Source: an uncultured Verrucomicrobia subdivision 3 bacterium (GTDB lineage Bacteria; Verrucomicrobiota; Verrucomicrobiae; Limisphaerales; UBA11358). Taken from it: a DNA stretch of 27,460 bases. The position numbers and the translations under genes are program-made. This document shows positions 14,571 through 22,621 of the stretch, one piece after another. Each line of letters starts with the position of its first letter. The stretch's first letter is position 1. The stretch covers positions 1-27,460 of the forward strand of contig CAINDH010000296.1 in assembly GCA_903847285.1 (NCBI GenBank), given 5' to 3'. The notes beneath the pieces are model-generated. The model saw only the letters and a program-made list of their open reading frames with translations, ran no database searches and was not told the origin of the DNA.

Positions 14571-15626
14571 TTACCGTAGTGTGACCAAGTCCGGACCGGC
14601 GAGCGATAGGTTGCCGGAACGATTGCCGTTGAAGGTTGCGCGGTTGATGGTGTTGTTCGTGCACGTCACGTTGTTCACACGAAACGCGGCGCCGCCGCAG
14701 TTGATGGCGGCAAGATTGGTAAAAGTATTACGCGTGCATTGGGTCGTTGGCGCGTGGCGGGCAATGCCGTCCACCACATCTTCAGCGTGTGCCATGAAGA
14801 TACCGTGATTCCGGCTTTCGCGGATGGACACGCCGTAAAATTTATTTTCGTGGCTCGAGCGCATGAATACCCCCAGATCGTTGGCGGTGAGCGTCGCGTT
14901 GCTGATGACGTTGTGGTTGAACGCGAGGTCGAGCGAGATGCCCGCGCCGGGGTTGTCGTGCAAATTCAGATTGCTGAACAGACTATCCTCGGTCAGGTAG
15001 CAGGCGAGGCCGTCGAATTCATTGTCGAAGGATTCGAAATGATTCACCGTGAGCCGACGCACGACGAGGGTGGTTACGAGTCCGCCGGAACGGCAGTGCG
15101 CGCTTGTCACATTATTCACCATTGAATCCATGACGCATTGGATAGTGATGCCGTTGTTGCGGATTTCGGAACCTTCGCCGTCGAGCTGCCAGAGTTCGCG
15201 TTGTTGGTGGCTGCGGTTGCCATCAATGGCGAGTTCGCTCACGCAAAGATTTTTCACCGCACGGGTCGGTGTGTTGACCGGTTCGCCCATGATGATGACA
15301 GGGCAATTAGCGTTGTCCGCCAGCCGCAGGACAGTGGCCGCACCGGAACCGCGCAAGGACTGAAAATCGCGGCGCAGAATGAGCGGCTGGCGGACTAGAA
15401 AATTTCCCGGCGGCAATACCACCTCGCCCCCGCTTTCGGGCAAGGAATTTAACGCATCTTGGATTTCGCCGCCGGTCACGCCCGGTTGTAGCATGATGAC
15501 TACCGGCTCCACGGAGGATTTGACCGGTGCAGCCACACCTGGCATGGAGAAATGGGTTATACAGAAGAGCCCGGCGATCATGACAACCGCCCTTAGGCTA
15601 CCGATATGATTGAAGTTCGTTTTCAT
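14571..15626 (-). CDS. Secreted right-handed beta-helix (pectate-lyase-fold) protein
   Basis: 351 aa. Signal peptide about residues 1-33 (VVMIAGLFCITHFSMPGVAA). The start of the mature part, GVTGGEIQDALNSLPESGGEVVLPPGNF, is the usual lead-in of parallel beta-helix proteins. It is followed by repeated coils with Asn ladders: NNGITIQ, NVTSAHCRSGGL, FDNEFDGLACYLTEDSLFSNLNLHDN, NHNVISNATLTANDLGVF, ESRNHGIFM, CTRNTFTNLAA. Members bind or cut polysaccharides; catalytic residues cannot be placed by eye, so activity is open. AAGG lies 10 bases before the ATG. It is divergent from agmatine deiminase. Confidence 0.82.
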   Translation of the reverse strand: MKTNFNHIGSLRAVVMIAGLFCITHFSMPGVAAPVKSSVEPVVIMLQPGVTGGEIQDALNSLPESGGEVVLPPGNFLVRQPLILRRDFQSLRGSGAATVLRLADNANCPVIIMGEPVNTPTRAVKNLCVSELAIDGNRSHQQRELWQLDGEGSEIRNNGITIQCVMDSMVNNVTSAHCRSGGLVTTLVVRRLTVNHFESFDNEFDGLACYLTEDSLFSNLNLHDNPGAGISLDLAFNHNVISNATLTANDLGVFMRSSHENKFYGVSIRESRNHGIFMAHAEDVVDGIARHAPTTQCTRNTFTNLAAINCGGAAFRVNNVTCTNNTINRATFNGNRSGNLSLAGPDLVTLR

Positions 15627-15771
15627 AAGAACGAGACCTTTAGGCCAATCGGGATTACAACCTAATGTCGTCCATTTCTAAAAATCATCCAACAATTATT
15701 TTCAAAAACTTTCAAAAAATTTTTCGCGGAGGAAAACCGTTTCCTGATTTCACAAAATCTTGGGAGCGGTT

Positions 15772-16866
15772 ATGCTGCGTGCGAAATTTATGCCGCAACC
15801 GAAAATCAGCGCTGCCGCCAAACCTGCCGAACTCGGCTACACCATGCCCGCTGAATGGGAAAAACACGAGGCGACCTGGCTGGGCTGGCCGCACAACGCA
15901 AATGACTGGCCGGGAAAATTCGAAATCATTCCGTGGATCTATGGCGAGATGGTGCGGAGAATCTCGGCGGGAGAACGCGTCAACCTGATTGTCCGGCACA
16001 ATCAGGACGAGGTGCAGGCACGGCGGATTTTCAAACACGTCGGCGTGGATTTGCGGAAGATTAAATTTGTTACGCATCACACCAACCGTGGCTGGACGCG
16101 CGATACCGGGCCAATTTTTGTGAAGCGTAAAAACAAGACGGCCATCGTTCACTTCCATTTCAATGCCTGGGCGAAATACTCCAATTGGCGCAAGGACACC
16201 AAGGTCCCCGAAACCGCCGCGAAGTTGCTTGGTAAAAAACTTTTCCACGCAGAGTTCGAGGGCACACCGTTCGTCATCGAAGGTGGCGGCATGGAATTGA
16301 ACGGACGTGGCACGCTGATTTCTACGGAGGAATGTTACCTCGACCCGAAAATTCAAGTTCGCAATCCCGGCCTCGGCAAAAAGGAAATCGAGGGCGTGCT
16401 AAAAAATTACCTCGGCGTCACGAATGTTCTTTGGCTCGCGAAAGGGCCGAAGGGCGATGACACGCATGGGCATATTGACGACATCTGCCGGTTTGTGAAC
16501 CGGAACACGCTGCTGCTCGTGCGCGAAAAAAATTCCAAAGATGAAAACTACCGGCCGCTCGCGGAAAATTGGGAGCGCGTGAAAGATTTTCGGCTCGAAG
16601 ACGGCATGAAACCGGAAGTCGTGGCCCTGCCGATGCCGAACCCGCTTTATTTCGACGGCATCCGGCTGCCTGCGAGCTACGCGAATTTTTACATCTGCAA
16701 CGCCGCCGTCATCGTGCCGACGTTCAATGATCCGAACGACCGTGTGGCGCTAGGAATCCTTGGAGAGTTGTTCAAAGACCGTCCTGTCGTTGGTATCCAT
16801 GCGGTGGATTTAGTCTGGGGCTTCGGCTCGCTGCATTGCCTCACACAACAGCAGCCTGCCGAGTAA
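15772..16866 (+). CDS. aguA: Agmatine deiminase
   Basis: 364 aa, matching the family length. Converts agmatine to N-carbamoylputrescine and ammonia (arginine-decarboxylase route to putrescine). Seen: GYTMPAEWEKHEATWLGWP at the N-terminus, WTRDTGPIFV, FVIEGGGMELNGRGTLISTEEC, GDDTHGHIDD, and the C-terminal active-site cysteine in GSLHCLTQQQP (Cys356). Start 15772 is preferred because GGGAG lies 5 bases upstream; an in-frame TTG at 15760 and ATG at 15790 are alternatives. The partner N-carbamoylputrescine amidohydrolase (aguB) is not next to it. Link to the DHS-like gene 1.3 kb away is plausible but inferred. Confidence 0.93.
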   Translation: MLRAKFMPQPKISAAAKPAELGYTMPAEWEKHEATWLGWPHNANDWPGKFEIIPWIYGEMVRRISAGERVNLIVRHNQDEVQARRIFKHVGVDLRKIKFVTHHTNRGWTRDTGPIFVKRKNKTAIVHFHFNAWAKYSNWRKDTKVPETAAKLLGKKLFHAEFEGTPFVIEGGGMELNGRGTLISTEECYLDPKIQVRNPGLGKKEIEGVLKNYLGVTNVLWLAKGPKGDDTHGHIDDICRFVNRNTLLLVREKNSKDENYRPLAENWERVKDFRLEDGMKPEVVALPMPNPLYFDGIRLPASYANFYICNAAVIVPTFNDPNDRVALGILGELFKDRPVVGIHAVDLVWGFGSLHCLTQQQPAE

Positions 16867-16875
16867 GCCGCGGCT

Positions 16876-17502
16876 TCAGCGGGTCTTGATGACCTGATGC
16901 TTTTTCAGGTAACGCATTGTTTTATCCACGGCGGCGGGGATGTCGAGCTTGTCGGTGCGCAATTCAATTTCCGGATTCATCGGCGGTTCGTAGGGAGCGG
17001 AAATACCGGTGAAGTTCTTAATCTTGTTCTCTCTCGCCTTCAAGTAAAGGCCTTTAGGGTCGCGTGACTCACAGACGGCCAGCGGTGCGTTGACAAAAAC
17101 CTCGATGAATTTTTCCCCGCTCATATTACGCACCAGGTTGCGGTCAGCGCGGTAGGGCGAAATGAAGGCGGCGATGCAGATGAAGCCGCCTTCGGCAAAC
17201 AGCTTGGCGACTTCGCCCACGCGCCGGATGTTTTCGTGGCGGTCTTTCTCGGCAAATGCCAGATCGCGGCACAAGCCGTGGCGCACGCGGTCGCCATCCA
17301 GCACGAAGGTCTGACAGCCGTGCGCGAAGAGCGCCGCCTCCAGTTCGTTGGCGATGGTGGATTTGCCGGATGCCGAAAGTCCGGTCAGCCACAGGACGGC
17401 ACCGCGATGCCGGTTGCGCGTTTCGCGGCGCGCGAGCGACACGCTACTGACCGAGGCGAGCAGATTTTTTGAGGCCGGAGACATGGGCGGTGCGGAAGGC
17501 AT
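16876..17502 (-). CDS. cysC: Adenylylsulfate (APS) kinase
   Basis: 208 aa from ATG 17502. Phosphorylates APS to PAPS, the sulfate donor for sulfate reduction or sulfation. Seen: P-loop GLSASGKST (41-49), the substrate-binding region DGDRVRHGLCRDL, RVGEVAKLFAEGG, FISPYRADR, and the lid region DPKGLYLKARENKIKNFTG with SAPYEPP. A longer frame begins at 17595 but reaches almost to the divergent methyltransferase start and adds an unlikely basic stretch; 17484 is another possible ATG. No sulfate adenylyltransferase (cysDN/sat) or PAPS reductase is nearby, so the product might feed sulfation of surface sugars, which is a guess. Confidence 0.94.
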   Translation of the reverse strand: MPSAPPMSPASKNLLASVSSVSLARRETRNRHRGAVLWLTGLSASGKSTIANELEAALFAHGCQTFVLDGDRVRHGLCRDLAFAEKDRHENIRRVGEVAKLFAEGGFICIAAFISPYRADRNLVRNMSGEKFIEVFVNAPLAVCESRDPKGLYLKARENKIKNFTGISAPYEPPMNPEIELRTDKLDIPAAVDKTMRYLKKHQVIKTR

Positions 17503-17597
17503 TACAAAAAAGTAGCTGGCGCAGCGGCGGGTGTCAGGAAATTTTTTGTCATTTGTCACGCGGCGGTTGACGTGCAACAATTTGTCTGTTGCCAATC

Positions 17598-18353
17598 ATG
17601 ACGACCAGCTATTCAGACCGCTTTCAAAAATCCTCGGAGGTAGCGGACTATGAATTAAAAGAATACGGCGCGGGTAGCTATTCCGCAGCGGTGTGGAAAA
17701 CGCAGCTTCCCTTCGTCCAACAAATCATCGCGGATTTCCGGCGTGAAAAATCCGGGCGCGTGCGGCTGCTGGACTTTGCTTGTGGCACGGGGCGCGTGAC
17801 TTCCGCCCTCGAACCGCTGGTGGATGAGGTGTTCGGCGTGGACATTTCGGAAAATATGGTGGCCGTCGCGCGGAAAAAATGCACCCAGGCAACATTGCAA
17901 GTGGGTGATATTTTTTTGCAGCCGGAATTGCTACAGAATAATTACGACCTCATCACCAGCTTCCGTTTTCTGTTAAACGTTGAGCCGGAAATGCGGCTGC
18001 GCGTTTTGAAAAAGCTGCGGACGGTGCTACGCAAACCGGACGGCTTGCTCATCGTGAATGTCCACGGCAACGCGCGTTCGCTGCGGCATCCGGCCATCGT
18101 CTGGCGCCGCTGGCGCGAGCGCTCCAGGCCGTCCGGTGCGATGCTCAACGAAATGTCGCCCGGAGAAACCCGGCAGTTACTCCAGGCTTGCGGTTTTCAG
18201 ATTGTGCGTCAGTTTGGTTTCGGTATGCTCCCGCCGACGTTTTATCGGACGCCTTTGCGCGGGCTGGTCGAGGTTATGGACCGCTCGCTGGCTGGTGAAA
18301 ATTTTTTGAGCAACCTCTCGATTGACATTATGTATGTGTGTCGCCCCGTGTAA
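17598..18353 (+). CDS. Class I SAM-dependent methyltransferase
   Basis: 251 aa. SAM motif I LLDFACGTGRV (57-67) with the post-I acidic VDISENMV (81-88), a motif II-like NYDLITSFRFLLNV, and a C-terminal LLQACGFQIVRQFG typical of small-molecule methyltransferases. The substrate is unknown. The ATG at 17598 is preferred to a TTG at 17589. It is followed after 15 bases by the kinase/membrane fusion gene, so the two are probably one operon; both might modify the same lipid-linked or sugar substrate. It is divergent from cysC, with 95 bases between the starts. Confidence 0.85.
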   Translation: MTTSYSDRFQKSSEVADYELKEYGAGSYSAAVWKTQLPFVQQIIADFRREKSGRVRLLDFACGTGRVTSALEPLVDEVFGVDISENMVAVARKKCTQATLQVGDIFLQPELLQNNYDLITSFRFLLNVEPEMRLRVLKKLRTVLRKPDGLLIVNVHGNARSLRHPAIVWRRWRERSRPSGAMLNEMSPGETRQLLQACGFQIVRQFGFGMLPPTFYRTPLRGLVEVMDRSLAGENFLSNLSIDIMYVCRPV

Positions 18354-18368
18354 CCCGGAAATTATTTG

Positions 18369-20357
18369 ATGTCCCAGAGTATCCAACCCTTCATTGAGAC
18401 GCTGTTCCGCGCGGAAAATCCTGCCGGCCGGCGGCTGGTGTTCCATTGGCGGCTGGTCCAGCGTGCGGGACGCCCGCTGCTCTTGCTCCCGGAAGACAGC
18501 ATGGATTTGCGCACCGGGCTGGAGCTTTACTCCGCCCAGCGGCGGCGCGCAAAAATCTGGCGCGCGGCGCTTCCCAAAATCATCCGTTCACCGGCCGTAT
18601 CGTTTTTCCAACGCATAAGTTTTGAGGCGGATGCCAATTCGGAATTTGTCCGCTTCTTGTCCGAGCAATCCGGCGTCCCGGCGGAACAACTCCGCGCCCC
18701 CGCCATCAAGTTCGGCGGGCTGGGCGAAAAAAAAACCCGCCTGGCGTTGCTGGTGTGCGACCAGACGGACCGCCCCGCCAAGGTCATCAAGGTGGGCTTG
18801 AACGCCGAGGGTCGCGCGGCCACTGATCGCGAGGCGGATGTCCTCTCACAATTGCCGGCGCATGTCATCGGCTGCATCCGCATGAGTGGACGGCGGGTCA
18901 CGGAGAAATGGTCCGCATTCGCCACGCCGTTTTTCCCTGGCGATAGCCCGGAGAACGACGCGGGCATGGAGATTGTCTTTCATTCATGGCTGCACTTGGG
19001 AGAACCGACGGCGATCGGGGAATTAGACTCGTGGTATGAACTGCAAAAACAAGTTCCCGCCGCGCAATCAGAAATTTTTCAGTCGCTCACCGAGGCGCTG
19101 GCCGGAAAAAAGATTTGCAGCACTCTTTATCACGGCGATTTCAGCCCGTGGAATTTGCGCGCCATCAACGTGATGAACTTGCAAGCCTACGACTGGGAGG
19201 TAGGTTTTCTGCGCGGTATTCCCGGCTGGGACTGGTTTCATTTTATCGTCCAGACCTCCATTCTGGTCAAACGCCATTCACCCGAACGAGTCGCCGCCGA
19301 ACTGGAACAGCTCATTCAGTCGCCGCGCTTCTTCAAATACGCGCAGGCCGCCGGCATCGAAAAGATTATCGAGCCGCTGTTGCTCGCCTACCTTCTTCAT
19401 CAGGAACACGTGATCCGACCGCTGCAAGGACGGGAAACCACCCGGCGTTTGTTTGAATTGCTCCGGCTCCACTGGCAACTCCAGAAAAATCCAGTCGCAG
19501 CCACGGCCATTCCCGAGTCGAAAGCCGAGCCGCAACCGGTTTCCCCGCCGCCCGCTGGCGCACTCGCCCAGATCGGTTTAGCCTTCGACAACTTGATGAA
19601 CCTTTTCTGGCAGCCGAGCCTGTCGCATGCGGCCCAGCCGTCGTTTGCGGAACAATTGCAACGACATTGGAAAGCACTGCTCGCCTCGCTGGTCTGGATT
19701 GTCTGCATCGTCCAACTGCCGTTGCAGACCAACCCGCACCTCATGTTCGCGCCATTCTATCTAGTGCCTTGCATTTTCATGGCGCTGCGAACTGACCGTC
19801 GGCTCGCGAGTCTGGTCGCTTTCGTCAGTGCTTTCGGCGGCCCCCTGTTGTTCTACTATGGCAACCCGTTCTTTGCCCCGCTGTCGGTGATGCTTTGGAA
19901 CGGCCTGATGCGTTACATCGTTTTTCAGATTGTCGTGGTCTTGTTTGACCGCGTCCGAAGGCAGGGCATCTTGCGCCCCGCGCAAAACAACTCCGAAGTT
20001 GCGAATCCCTTCCAAGCCATCACGGGCAACTGGGCGGTTATTCTGCTCGCCGTTTCGTTCCTGATGCTGGTCGTGTTCATTGACTATATTAGTGGCATCA
20101 ATGCTTTGATGACCGGCCTTTATATCATCCCATGCATGCTCATAACGCTGGCGTTGAACTGGCGCTGGGGCACGGTGTTCGCCGTGACCTGCGCCGTGCT
20201 TGGCCCGATTCTGCAGCGGCCCGACCCCGGCTATCAGGCGTTCGAGATCCAGTTCTGGAACACGGTCATGCGCTTCGTGATGTATGAAATGGTCGTCCTG
20301 ATGATTGATCGCGTCCGCCGCGAAAATATCCTGTTCACCACTTCGAAGCCCGGCTGA
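18369..20357 (+). CDS. APH-like kinase domain fused to duplicated membrane module
   Basis: 662 aa. Residues ~110-380 look like an aminoglycoside-phosphotransferase/choline-kinase fold: an ATP-lysine strand AKVIKVGLNAEG, a following Glu (ATDREADVL), the catalytic loop HGDFSPWNL (255-263) and the metal motif YDWEVGF (Asp275). A Pro-rich linker (about 395-415) leads to two related membrane units, 434-540 and 555-655. Each has about four hydrophobic segments, a YLVPC/YIIPC motif and ends in FDRVRRQGIL / IDRVRRENIL. The units resemble MASE-type sensory membrane domains that normally precede a GGDEF or kinase domain, but nothing follows here. Substrate unknown. TTG at 18366 immediately precedes the chosen ATG. 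Same operon as the methyltransferase. Confidence 0.8.
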   Translation: MSQSIQPFIETLFRAENPAGRRLVFHWRLVQRAGRPLLLLPEDSMDLRTGLELYSAQRRRAKIWRAALPKIIRSPAVSFFQRISFEADANSEFVRFLSEQSGVPAEQLRAPAIKFGGLGEKKTRLALLVCDQTDRPAKVIKVGLNAEGRAATDREADVLSQLPAHVIGCIRMSGRRVTEKWSAFATPFFPGDSPENDAGMEIVFHSWLHLGEPTAIGELDSWYELQKQVPAAQSEIFQSLTEALAGKKICSTLYHGDFSPWNLRAINVMNLQAYDWEVGFLRGIPGWDWFHFIVQTSILVKRHSPERVAAELEQLIQSPRFFKYAQAAGIEKIIEPLLLAYLLHQEHVIRPLQGRETTRRLFELLRLHWQLQKNPVAATAIPESKAEPQPVSPPPAGALAQIGLAFDNLMNLFWQPSLSHAAQPSFAEQLQRHWKALLASLVWIVCIVQLPLQTNPHLMFAPFYLVPCIFMALRTDRRLASLVAFVSAFGGPLLFYYGNPFFAPLSVMLWNGLMRYIVFQIVVVLFDRVRRQGILRPAQNNSEVANPFQAITGNWAVILLAVSFLMLVVFIDYISGINALMTGLYIIPCMLITLALNWRWGTVFAVTCAVLGPILQRPDPGYQAFEIQFWNTVMRFVMYEMVVLMIDRVRRENILFTTSKPG

Positions 20358-20363
20358 AGAAAA

Positions 20364-20633
20364 TTAAATCTCCGCTTCAGGAAAGCGTTCGCGGATTTCC
20401 CGGCGCACCCGTTCTTCATCGTCTGGTTGATAGCGGCGGCGGTTGACGAGGCGTTGCACCGCATCAAGCAGTTCCAACCAGTCCTCCAGCGGCGGTTCCT
20501 TCACGCGCTGCCAGGGATCAAACCGTTTGGCGCGGTGAAAGAAATGATACTCGCGCCCGATGTGCTGGGCATAGACTTGCAGTTTCTCACCGTCCTCGGT
20601 GACGCGCTTCCAGGCAATTTCAGCTTTAGGCAT
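20364..20633 (-). CDS. Small conserved-looking hypothetical protein
   Basis: 89 aa, soluble, very rich in Arg, Glu and aromatic residues. Begins MPKAEIAWKRVTEDGEKLQVY and ends in a charged helix (DDEERVRREIRERFPEAE). There is a central HIGREYHFFHRAKRFDPW block and a helix EDWLELLDAVQRLVNRR. I do not recognise the family. Codon use matches the neighbours and it fills the gap cleanly, with 6 bases to the convergent kinase/membrane gene, which favours a real gene. It lies downstream of ispF, from which a CCACAGAT repeat separates it. Confidence 0.65.
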   Translation of the reverse strand: MPKAEIAWKRVTEDGEKLQVYAQHIGREYHFFHRAKRFDPWQRVKEPPLEDWLELLDAVQRLVNRRRYQPDDEERVRREIRERFPEAEI

Positions 20634-20643
20634 GATTTATTTT

Positions 20644-20737
20644 GCCACAGATGGGCGCAAACGTTTACAGATAAAAAAGCTTGGACGGTTTCCAGGAATC
20701 TCCCCTGATCTGTGGTTCATTTGTGATAATCTGTGGC
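20644..20737. repeat. CCACAGAT inverted repeat, copy A
   Basis: GCCACAGAT (20644-20652) and ATCTGTGGC (20729-20737) are exact reverse complements. Between them are decayed further units: TTTACAGATAAAAA on the left and GATCTGTGGTTCATTTGTGATA on the right. Fills most of the gap between ispF and the small gene. Confidence 0.8.
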
Positions 20738-20743
20738 TGAAAA

Positions 20744-21223
20744 TTATTCCGGCAAATTAACACTCGCCACGGCCATTGCGGCGATACCTTCTTCGCGGCC
20801 AACGAAACCCATCGTCTCGTTCGTCGTCGCCTTCACGCCGACTTGTTGCTCGGTGATACCGAGCGCGGCAGCGATGCACCGTTTCATTTCTTTGATGTAA
20901 GGATAAATTTTCGGCGCCTGCGCGATGAGCGTGGCATCAATGTTCACAATTTTTCCTCCACGCTTGGCCACCTGCTTCGCGGCCTCCTCCAGAAAAATTT
21001 TACTGGGCACGCCTTTCCAGCGGGGGTCGGTGTTTGGGAAAAAATGGCCGATGTCCTCCTCGCCCAGCGCGCCAAGAACGGCATCGCAGATGGCGTGCAT
21101 CAGCGCGTCCGCGTCCGAATGGCCGTCGAGGCCTTTGGTGTGCGGAATCTCCACGCCGCCAAGGACAAGCTTTCGTCCCGCGACCAATTGATGAACGTCA
21201 TAACCGATGCCAACGTGAACCAT
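20744..21223 (-). CDS. ispF: 2-C-methyl-D-erythritol 2,4-cyclodiphosphate synthase
   Basis: 159 aa, the standard length. Forms MEcPP in the non-mevalonate (MEP) isoprenoid pathway; a homotrimer with an active-site zinc. The zinc ligands are visible: Asp9 and His11 in IGYDVHQL and His43 in ADALMHAICDAVLGAL. Also seen are GHSDADA, DIGHFFPNTDPRWKG, and the C-terminal KATTNETMGFVGREEGIAAMA signature. The usual partner ispD is not beside it. It lies in the same direction as phoBR but is separated from phoR by a CCACAGAT repeat, so co-transcription is uncertain. Confidence 0.96.
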   Translation of the reverse strand: MVHVGIGYDVHQLVAGRKLVLGGVEIPHTKGLDGHSDADALMHAICDAVLGALGEEDIGHFFPNTDPRWKGVPSKIFLEEAAKQVAKRGGKIVNIDATLIAQAPKIYPYIKEMKRCIAAALGITEQQVGVKATTNETMGFVGREEGIAAMAVASVNLPE

Positions 21224-21267
21224 GCGCGCAGGATAAAAATTTCCAGCTCACTAAAAAAGAAATTTCA

Positions 21268-21346
21268 GCCACAGATTTCCACGGATGCAACCCAGATAAA
21301 AACCGGTGGTCGCCGAATCTGTGTTTCAACTGTGAGAATCTGCGGC
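21268..21346. repeat. CCACAGAT inverted repeat, copy B
   Basis: GCCACAGAT (21268-21276) pairs with ATCTGCGGC (21338-21346) with one mismatch. Internal traces of the same unit: CCACGGATGC and CCCAGATAAAAA on the left, AATCTGTGTTTCAACTGTGA on the right. It overlaps the phoR stop codon by one base and fills the ispF-phoR gap. Confidence 0.78.
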
Positions 21347-22518
21347 TAAACCACACTCGCCGGCAGCGTGAAGAAGAACGTCGCGCCCTTGCCGAGTTCG
21401 CTTTCGCAGCGCACCTCGCCGCCGTGCGCCTGAACAATGTGTTTCACGATGGAAAGTCCCAGCCCCGTGCCGCCCTGGTCGCGCGAACGCGCCTTGTCCA
21501 CTCGGTAAAACCTTTCAAATACCCGGTCGAGCGACTCTGCGGGAATGCCGGGACCATCGTCCCGCACAAAAACTTCCAGCCGTCCGTCGTCCAGTTTTTT
21601 CCCGCCGACCCGCACCATGCCTTGCGCGCGGCCGTATTTGATGGCGTTGTCCACCAGGTTGGCGAAGACTTGATCCAGTCGGTTTACGTCGGCACTGGCG
21701 GTGAGTTCCGGGAGTTCGTTGAGGAGTGAAACGTTTTTGTTTTCCGACTTGGCGTGCAAGTCGGTGAAAACCTTTTCCACGAGCGAGCGCAGATTCACCG
21801 GTTGCAAATCCAACTTCATCCGCCCCGCCTCCAACGCGGAGATGGTAAGTAAATCTTGGATGAGCAAATCCAGCCGTTGCGTGTTGCGCTCTATGATTTT
21901 CAGAAAGCGCTCGGCTACGGCCGGGTCGCTGCGCGCGCCGTCGAGCAACGTTTCCGTGTAGCCCTTGATGAGCGAGAGCGGGGTGCGGAGTTCGTGACTG
22001 ACGTTGGCGACGAATTCCTCGCGCTGCCGTTCCAGCTGCTTGAGCCGCGTTAGGTCATGAAATACCAGCACCGTGCCTTCGCGTTCGCCGGTGGAATTGG
22101 AGATGACGGCGGCGTTCACGCGCAGCCAGCGCTCACTCAATTCTGGCAGCTTGAGTTCGTAATCGAAAACCTGTCCCTCGGCTTGCACGCGTTTGACGAG
22201 GTCATCCAATTCGTGCAGTCGCAGCGCTTCGAGGATGGTTTTGCCGCGCAATTCAACTTTTTGGCCGAACAGATTTTTGAACGAGCGGTTGGCGAGGTAA
22301 ATTTTCTGGGTGCGATCCAGCAGCAGCAAACCTTCGAGCATCGAGTTGAACAGAACCTGTTGCTGCGCTTTGGCGTCCACGCTGGTCTGCTGCTGGCGAC
22401 GCTGGGAAGTCTCAATTTCCGCCAGGCGCTGGCCCTGCAACGCACTTAATTTTGCCCGCCACCAGAGATGGAGGCCGACGAGCGCAGCGAGCGCGAGGAT
22501 GAAGAGAGAAAACCACAC
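21346..22518 (-). CDS. phoR: Phosphate-type sensor histidine kinase PhoR
   Basis: 390 aa. One N-terminal membrane helix (about 3-20), a short coiled linker, a PAS domain (about 52-165; NSMLEGLLLLDRTQKIYLANRSF), then a HisKA domain with the phospho-accepting His175 in SHELRTPLSLIKGY. The HATPase domain has DNAIKYG (N box), DDGPGIP (G1), FERFYRVD (F box) and GGTGLGLSIVKHIV (G2). No periplasmic sensor domain, as in PhoR, which reads phosphate through PstSCAB/PhoU. The pst genes are not in the window, so the identity rests on architecture and the phoB neighbour. It is separated from phoB by 103 bases containing a CCACAGAT element. Confidence 0.88.
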   Translation of the reverse strand: MWFSLFILALAALVGLHLWWRAKLSALQGQRLAEIETSQRRQQQTSVDAKAQQQVLFNSMLEGLLLLDRTQKIYLANRSFKNLFGQKVELRGKTILEALRLHELDDLVKRVQAEGQVFDYELKLPELSERWLRVNAAVISNSTGEREGTVLVFHDLTRLKQLERQREEFVANVSHELRTPLSLIKGYTETLLDGARSDPAVAERFLKIIERNTQRLDLLIQDLLTISALEAGRMKLDLQPVNLRSLVEKVFTDLHAKSENKNVSLLNELPELTASADVNRLDQVFANLVDNAIKYGRAQGMVRVGGKKLDDGRLEVFVRDDGPGIPAESLDRVFERFYRVDKARSRDQGGTGLGLSIVKHIVQAHGGEVRCESELGKGATFFFTLPASVV

Positions 22519-22531
22519 GGCAAATCATTTA

Positions 22532-22613
22532 GCCACAGATGAAACACAGATGAAACACAGATTTTTCAAACGTGACGCGAAGAAGCTTTTCCTCATCAAT
22601 GAAAATCTGTGGC
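22532..22613. repeat. CCACAGAT inverted repeat, copy C
   Basis: GCCACAGAT (22532-22540) and ATCTGTGGC (22605-22613) are exact reverse complements. The left arm has two perfect 11-base units of GATGAAACACA followed by GATTTTT. It fills the phoB-phoR gap and is the cleanest of the three copies. Confidence 0.82.
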
Positions 22614-22621
22614 CAAAAAGC

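Noticed and set aside
17503..17597. Promoter TTGACG with a -10 box in the cysC/methyltransferase gap
   Set aside because: The only -10 at the right spacing (TGCCAA) is a poor match and sits nearly on the start codon.
20634..22621. CRISPR array reading of the CCACAGAT repeats
   Set aside because: Repeats are separated by whole genes, units are 9-11 bases, and there are no spacers or cas genes.
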